NCBI GenBank assembly: GCA_964591295.1
Contig: CAZQAG010000056.1
Span: forward strand, 1-14,734
Direction of reading: 5' to 3'
DNA: 14,734 nucleotides
Source of the DNA: VAXT01 sp964591295
Lineage (GTDB): Bacteria; Actinomycetota; Thermoleophilia; Gaiellales; Gaiellaceae
The notes below the pieces were generated by a model. It searched no databases and had not been told where the DNA came from. It saw only the letters and a list, made by a program, of their open reading frames with translations. How positions within the stretch are numbered: the stretch's first letter is position 1; each line of letters starts with the position of its first letter. The position numbers were made by a program, and so were the translations under genes. Below are positions 11,531 through 14,734 of this stretch, piece by piece.

Positions 11531-12208
11531 ATGACTACGGTCCTCGTCGTCGACGACGAGCCGACGATCCGCGAGATCGTCGTCGGCTACCTGGAGCGAG
11601 AGGGGTATCGCACGCTCGAGGCCGCCGACGGCAACCGCGCCCGGGAGATGCTCGAGAACGACGCGCCCGACCTCGTCGTCCTTGACCTGATGCTGCCGGG
11701 TATGGATGGGCTCGAGCTCTGCCGCTGGATCCGCTCGCGCTCCCGACTGCCGGTGATCATGCTCACGGCCCGGGGCGAGGAGTCCGACCGGATCGTCGGG
11801 CTTGAGCTCGGCGCGGACGACTACGTTACGAAGCCGTTCTCGCCACGCGAGCTGGCGGCGCGTGTGCGCACGGTGCTGCGGCGGGCCGAGCCGGAGGCCG
11901 TGTCGGAAGAGCGCCTCTCCTTCAATGGGCTCGTCATCGACTCGGCGACTCGCGAGGTGACGAAGGACGGTGCCCCGGTGCGGCTGACCGCACGCGAGTT
12001 CGATCTGCTTTGGTTCGTCGCCAGCCACCCGCAGCGCGTCTTCTCGCGCGAGCACATCATGCGGCGCGTCTGGGGCTACTCGGCAGCGCTCGACACCGGC
12101 ACCGTCACCGTCCACGTGCGGCGGCTGCGCGAGAAGATCGAGGATCAGCCGTCCAACCCGAGACATCTCGAGACGGTCTGGGGTGTCGGCTACCGGTTCG
12201 CGCCGTGA
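11531..12208 (+). CDS. OmpR/PhoB-family response regulator
   Basis: A cytoplasmic transcription factor (225 aa) switched on by phosphoryl transfer from its partner kinase. The receiver domain (1-120) has the acidic pair D8/D9, phospho-acceptor D52 in VVLDLMLPGMDG, T79 in MLTARGE and K101 in YVTKPFSP, so all catalytic residues are present. The C-terminal winged helix (about 128-225) shows the family signature: LTAREFDLLWFVASHPQRVF, then REHIMRRVWGY, the recognition helix TVTVHVRRLREKIE, and the closing ETVWGVGYRF wing. Length and layout are normal for the family. Its TGA overlaps the kinase GTG (12205-12208), which indicates translational coupling. GGGGAC lies just before ATG 11531. The regulon cannot be read from the sequence; the spondin-domain gene upstream is a candidate. 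Confidence 0.97.
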   Translation: MTTVLVVDDEPTIREIVVGYLEREGYRTLEAADGNRAREMLENDAPDLVVLDLMLPGMDGLELCRWIRSRSRLPVIMLTARGEESDRIVGLELGADDYVTKPFSPRELAARVRTVLRRAEPEAVSEERLSFNGLVIDSATREVTKDGAPVRLTAREFDLLWFVASHPQRVFSREHIMRRVWGYSAALDTGTVTVHVRRLREKIEDQPSNPRHLETVWGVGYRFAP

Positions 12209-13287
12209 TCGGGCTCGCCGGCCTCGCCCTCGTTGTCACGGGCGCGACTCTCGGTGCCGGGCTCGCGGTCGCGCTCGCCCTGCGCGCGCTGCCGACCGTC
12301 AGGCTCCAGCTCGTCGGGCTCGCGTTCCTCGCGGTCGTGCTGCCGCTTGCAGCTGTCCTCCTCTCCGGGTGGGTCATGTTCCACATGGGCGACGACGTCA
12401 AGATCCTGGCCGTTGCGGCCGCTTCCGCATCGGCCGCTGTCATCGCCGCGCTGCTCGTCGCCCGGTCGATCGCAAGCTCGATCGACCGCCTCAGAGACTC
12501 TTCTCTGGGGCTCGCCGCCGGCGACCTTGCCGCGCGGGCCCCGGAGCGCGGCCCCGCCGAGCTCGCAGAGCTCGCGCGCTCCTTCAACACGATGGCCTCG
12601 AACCTCGAAAGCCTCTTCGACGCGCGCCGGGAGCTGGTCGCCTGGGCCAGCCATGACCTGCGCACTCCGATCGCCTCCCTGCAGGCGATGCTCGAGGCGC
12701 TCGAGGACGGCCTCGCCGAGCCCGAGCGCTACCTGCCCGCGATGCACGAGCAGGTGCGGATCCTGGCCAGACTCGTCGAGGATCTCTTCGAGCTCGCGCG
12801 CATCGACGCCGGCGCGCTGACGCTCGAGCTGCGCGACGCGGAGCTCGCCGGCCTCGTCGAGTCCTGCGTTCGCGGGCTCCAGGCCGAGGCTCGCGCCAAG
12901 CACGTGCAGGTGGAGGCGCGGGTGACCGACGGCGCGTGGGCGCGCTGCGAGCCGGCCAAGGTCGAGCGGGTCCTCTACAACCTGCTCACGAACGCGCTTC
13001 GGCACACGCCTTCCGACGGATCGGTCGCCGTTCTCGTCGAGCCGCGTCCCGACGAGGTGGAGGTGATCGTGGAGGACAGCGGCGAAGGGCTGACGCCGGA
13101 AGCCGCATCCCGAATATTCGAGCGCTTCTGGCGGGGCGATTCGGCGCGGACGAGCGGGGAGGCTGGCGCGGGCCTAGGGCTCGCGATCGCCCGCGGCCTC
13201 GTCGAGGCGCACGGCGGGAGGATCTGGGCGGAGAACCGTCCCGAAGGCGGCACGCGGGTCTCGTTCACGCTGCCCGCCGTCGTCTAG
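12205..13287 (+). CDS. HAMP-domain sensor histidine kinase
   Basis: This membrane kinase (360 aa) autophosphorylates on histidine and passes phosphate to the regulator encoded immediately upstream. GTG 12205 is chosen because it overlaps the regulator stop (GTGA) and opens directly into the first membrane helix; a longer reading frame from 12010 would lie inside the regulator gene. Three hydrophobic segments are visible (about 3-27, 33-58, 66-88), followed by HAMP (about 86-138), HisKA with H150 in WASHDLRTP, and a HATPase domain with N-box NLLTNALRHTP (N263), D-box VEDSGEG (D291), F-box IFERFWRGD and G-box GAGLGLAI. All catalytic motifs are intact. Loops between the helices are very short, so there is no extracellular sensor domain; it may sense events in or near the membrane. 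Its stop codon overlaps the stop of the convergent ispF remnant. Confidence 0.95.
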   Translation: MIGLAGLALVVTGATLGAGLAVALALRALPTVRLQLVGLAFLAVVLPLAAVLLSGWVMFHMGDDVKILAVAAASASAAVIAALLVARSIASSIDRLRDSSLGLAAGDLAARAPERGPAELAELARSFNTMASNLESLFDARRELVAWASHDLRTPIASLQAMLEALEDGLAEPERYLPAMHEQVRILARLVEDLFELARIDAGALTLELRDAELAGLVESCVRGLQAEARAKHVQVEARVTDGAWARCEPAKVERVLYNLLTNALRHTPSDGSVAVLVEPRPDEVEVIVEDSGEGLTPEAASRIFERFWRGDSARTSGEAGAGLGLAIARGLVEAHGGRIWAENRPEGGTRVSFTLPAVV

Positions 13288-13412
13288 GACGTCTTCAGCA
13301 GCGCGACAGCCTGTGCGGCGAGGCCCTCGCCGCGGCCCGTGAAGCCGAGCCCGTCCGTCGTCGTCGCGCGCACGGTCACACGCTCGATGCCGACGCCCAT
13401 CGCGCCGGCGAG
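13284..13412 (-). pseudogene. ispF: C-terminal fragment of 2-C-methyl-D-erythritol 2,4-cyclodiphosphate synthase
   Basis: IspF makes the cyclodiphosphate in the MEP pathway to isoprenoids. Only the last 42 residues are recognisable: LAGAMGVGIERVTVRATTTD followed by GLGFTGRGEGLAAQAVALLK and T-S. The ATTTDGLGFTGRGEG stretch is a strongly conserved IspF signature near the C-terminus. Upstream of L (about 13412) the frame stays open but no longer resembles IspF, and the metal-binding and substrate residues of the N-terminal two thirds are missing. An IS110-family element lies directly on that side, so insertion or an associated deletion probably broke the gene. The minus-strand TAG (13286-13284) and the kinase TAG share CTAG, suggesting an ancestral convergent pair. 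The 5' part could lie beyond the window. Confidence 0.85.
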
Positions 13413-13552
13413 GCAGGCAGATGGCTCCACCGGTCCTCGTCTGCTGGCGTGCGCACGAAGGCTGGAAGATCGCGCTTCATTTGGTCCAGCGTAGATCGCG
13501 GAGTCGGTTAGCACAGACGGGGTGCTATGGGCCAGTGATGCTTCTATGTCTG
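13413..13552. other. Noncoding flank 3' of the IS110 transposase
   Basis: No gene is recognised. The octamer AGATCGCG occurs twice (13467-13474 and 13493-13500). ACAGAC (13513-13518) and GTCTGT (13549-13554) form an inverted pair around the end of the transposase gene. This could be the element's right end; in IS1111-group elements the guide RNA would be encoded on this side. Confidence 0.35.
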
Positions 13553-14602
13553 TCAAGTCGTCGGTGGCGCTCCTCCGTGTTCGAGGAGGCGGTAGAGGCT
13601 GCGGGCGAGGTAGCGCTTGAGGCAGCGGTTTGCTTCGCGTCGGGTCTTGCCTTCTTGGAGGCGTCGTTCGATGTAGGCGATCGTGGCGGGGTGTGATCGT
13701 TTGCGGGTGACGAGGATCATGTGGAGTGCGCGGTTGAGTTTGCGGTCGCCGCTTCGGTCGAGCCGGTAGCGGATCGTCTGGCCGGAGCAGGCGGGTATCG
13801 GTGCTGCGCCGGCGAGGCGTGCGAAGGCGGCTTCCGATCCGATCCGGCCGCGGTGTGACCAGGAGAGGACGAGCTGTGCGGCGGCGTGGGGTCCAACGCC
13901 GGGCTGGTCGAGCAGCTGCGGTGCGAGCTTACGGGTGAGCGCTTCGATCTCGTGGGCGAGCTCGCGTTCCTCAGCTGTCAGTTGCAGCACGCGTCGCGCG
14001 ATCGAGCGCAGCGCGAGCATGCTGCCGCGGAGCTCGGGGTCGCGTCGGCCGTCGGGCCGGGTTGCCGCCAGCCGCTGCAAAAGTCGTGCACGCGTGAGCG
14101 GCCGCAGCTCGCTGCGCAGCGGCTCCGGGGTGGTGATCAGCAGGTCTCGCAGCTGGCAGAGCCCGGCACGCTTGGCGTTGACCGCGCCTTCGCGAGCGGC
14201 CACCACTGCCTGCAGCGCCTGGCGTTCGCCGCCCGCCCGAGGTGTTGCGGGCCGCTCGCTCGTGATCACATTCCGGGCGGCGCGGACCGCGTCGAGCGCG
14301 TCGGTCTTGCCGCCCGAGCGGCGCTCCCGGCGCAAGCGGCTCACCTCGAGCACCTGCTCACCGCGCACGGTCAGGAAGCGCGTGAGACCGGCACCGAACG
14401 AGCCAGTGCCTTCGACCGCGAACGCTCGTCGACCAGGCGCGTGCTGGTCGGCGAGCTTCAAAGCCTGCGCGTAGCCGTCGCTGCTCGCGATGACCGTCGC
14501 CTCGAAGACGACTACCCCGCTGACGACCTGCACGACCGCGAGCGCATGCGAGTCGCGGTGGGGGTCGACACCGACCACGTAGTCCAGCTGATCTGCAAGC
14601 AT
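13553..14602 (-). CDS. IS110-family DEDD transposase (bridge-RNA-type recombinase)
   Basis: This enzyme (349 aa) catalyses insertion and excision of the element; in characterised IS110 relatives it is guided by a structured bridge RNA that pairs with target and donor DNA. The RuvC-like N-terminal domain carries the DEDD residues: D13 in VVGVDPHRDSH, E64 in AVEGTGSFG, and D101 and D104 in GGKTDALDAVRAAR. A helical middle follows. The C-terminal Transposase_20 domain has the helix-hairpin-helix LLDQPGVGPHAAAQLVLSW and the catalytic-serine region AAPIPACSGQT (probably S273), then RSGDRKLNRALHMI. Length is normal and no frameshift is seen, so it may be active. ATG 14602 gives the expected start, with GGAGG about 11 nt upstream. 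The neighbouring gene ispF is truncated beside it. Confidence 0.94.
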   Translation of the reverse strand: MLADQLDYVVGVDPHRDSHALAVVQVVSGVVVFEATVIASSDGYAQALKLADQHAPGRRAFAVEGTGSFGAGLTRFLTVRGEQVLEVSRLRRERRSGGKTDALDAVRAARNVITSERPATPRAGGERQALQAVVAAREGAVNAKRAGLCQLRDLLITTPEPLRSELRPLTRARLLQRLAATRPDGRRDPELRGSMLALRSIARRVLQLTAEERELAHEIEALTRKLAPQLLDQPGVGPHAAAQLVLSWSHRGRIGSEAAFARLAGAAPIPACSGQTIRYRLDRSGDRKLNRALHMILVTRKRSHPATIAYIERRLQEGKTRREANRCLKRYLARSLYRLLEHGGAPPTT

Positions 14603-14734
14603 CCGAAAACCAACCTCCAGCCGAAGCGTTGGGGGACACGAACCGGTGTCGGTCTGGGGTGGAAACCGCGGGCGGCATTACTGTGACGGGTCACGCGCTC
14701 ACAACGCGGACAGGCTTCTGATCAGGCCAGCAAG
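14603..14734 (-). ncRNA. Noncoding region 5' of the IS110 transposase, candidate partial bridge RNA
   Basis: In IS110-group elements the bridge RNA is encoded between the left end and the transposase start. Read on the minus strand, this stretch has several small stems: CGCG-N7-CGCG, GTGAC-CC-GTCAC, and GACAC paired with GTGTC just before the ribosome site. The window ends before the element does, and I did not identify target or donor loops. The call rests on position and general structure only. Confidence 0.35.

Larger units (their letters stand above)
13413..14734 (-). mobile_element. IS110-family insertion sequence (runs off the window)
   Basis: The element is defined by its DEDD transposase. 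The left limit is placed where ispF similarity stops and is approximate; the other end is not in the window. IS110 elements lack ordinary terminal inverted repeats, so the borders cannot be fixed by eye. Confidence 0.6.

Noticed and set aside
13467..13500. Direct repeat AGATCGCG as a target-site duplication
   Set aside because: Both copies lie on the same side of the transposase, 18 bp apart, so they cannot flank the element.
14358..14678. Open frames overlapping the IS110 transposase on both strands (also 13886-14686)
   Set aside because: They are shadows of the transposase, which has all family motifs in its own frame.

Overview
The window is very GC-rich. Its codon use, its C/G third positions, a spondin-domain lipoprotein-like gene, an OmpR/HAMP two-component pair and SBBP/PASTA surface proteins suggest a soil-type high-GC actinobacterium. 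Thermoleophilia (Gaiellales or Solirubrobacterales) is my guess, but this is inference and no marker gene fixes it.

Region 1 (1-9503) opens with an intact tRNA-Ala(CGC). Its last 42 nt plus 2 nt (37-80) recur exactly as a 44-bp direct repeat at 9460-9503. This is the classic footprint of site-specific integration into a tRNA gene. The bounded ~9.4 kb segment holds only two genes and no integrase. The genes are tandem paralogues for giant secreted surface proteins (1802 and about 1236 aa). Each has a signal peptide, an N-terminal conserved domain, a seven-bladed SBBP beta-propeller, polyproline stalks of up to 57 uninterrupted prolines, shuffled accessory modules and a C-terminal PASTA domain that could hold it to peptidoglycan.

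Region 2 (9503-10782) has no intact gene and is full of mobile-element debris. It starts with 2.15 copies of an exact-period 154-bp tandem repeat. Each copy folds into a closed, branched structure, and the copies differ mainly by compensatory base-pair changes. C·A mismatches on the + strand become G·U pairs on the - strand, so the likely transcript is on the minus strand. Next come a small element with imperfect terminal inverted repeats carrying a frameshifted C-terminal remnant of a REP-associated (IS200-like) transposase, a fragment of an alpha/beta hydrolase, and a 69-bp perfect-ended hairpin.

Region 3 (10783-13287) is normal chromosomal coding sequence: a secreted spondin-domain protein with its own terminator, then a translationally coupled OmpR-family response regulator and a three-TM histidine kinase with almost no extracellular sensor.

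Region 4 (13284-14734) begins with the last 42 codons of ispF on the minus strand, whose stop codon overlaps the kinase stop in CTAG. The gene is cut off by an IS110-family element. Its DEDD transposase is intact, and the noncoding DNA upstream of it, running off the window, is where an IS110-type bridge RNA would lie.
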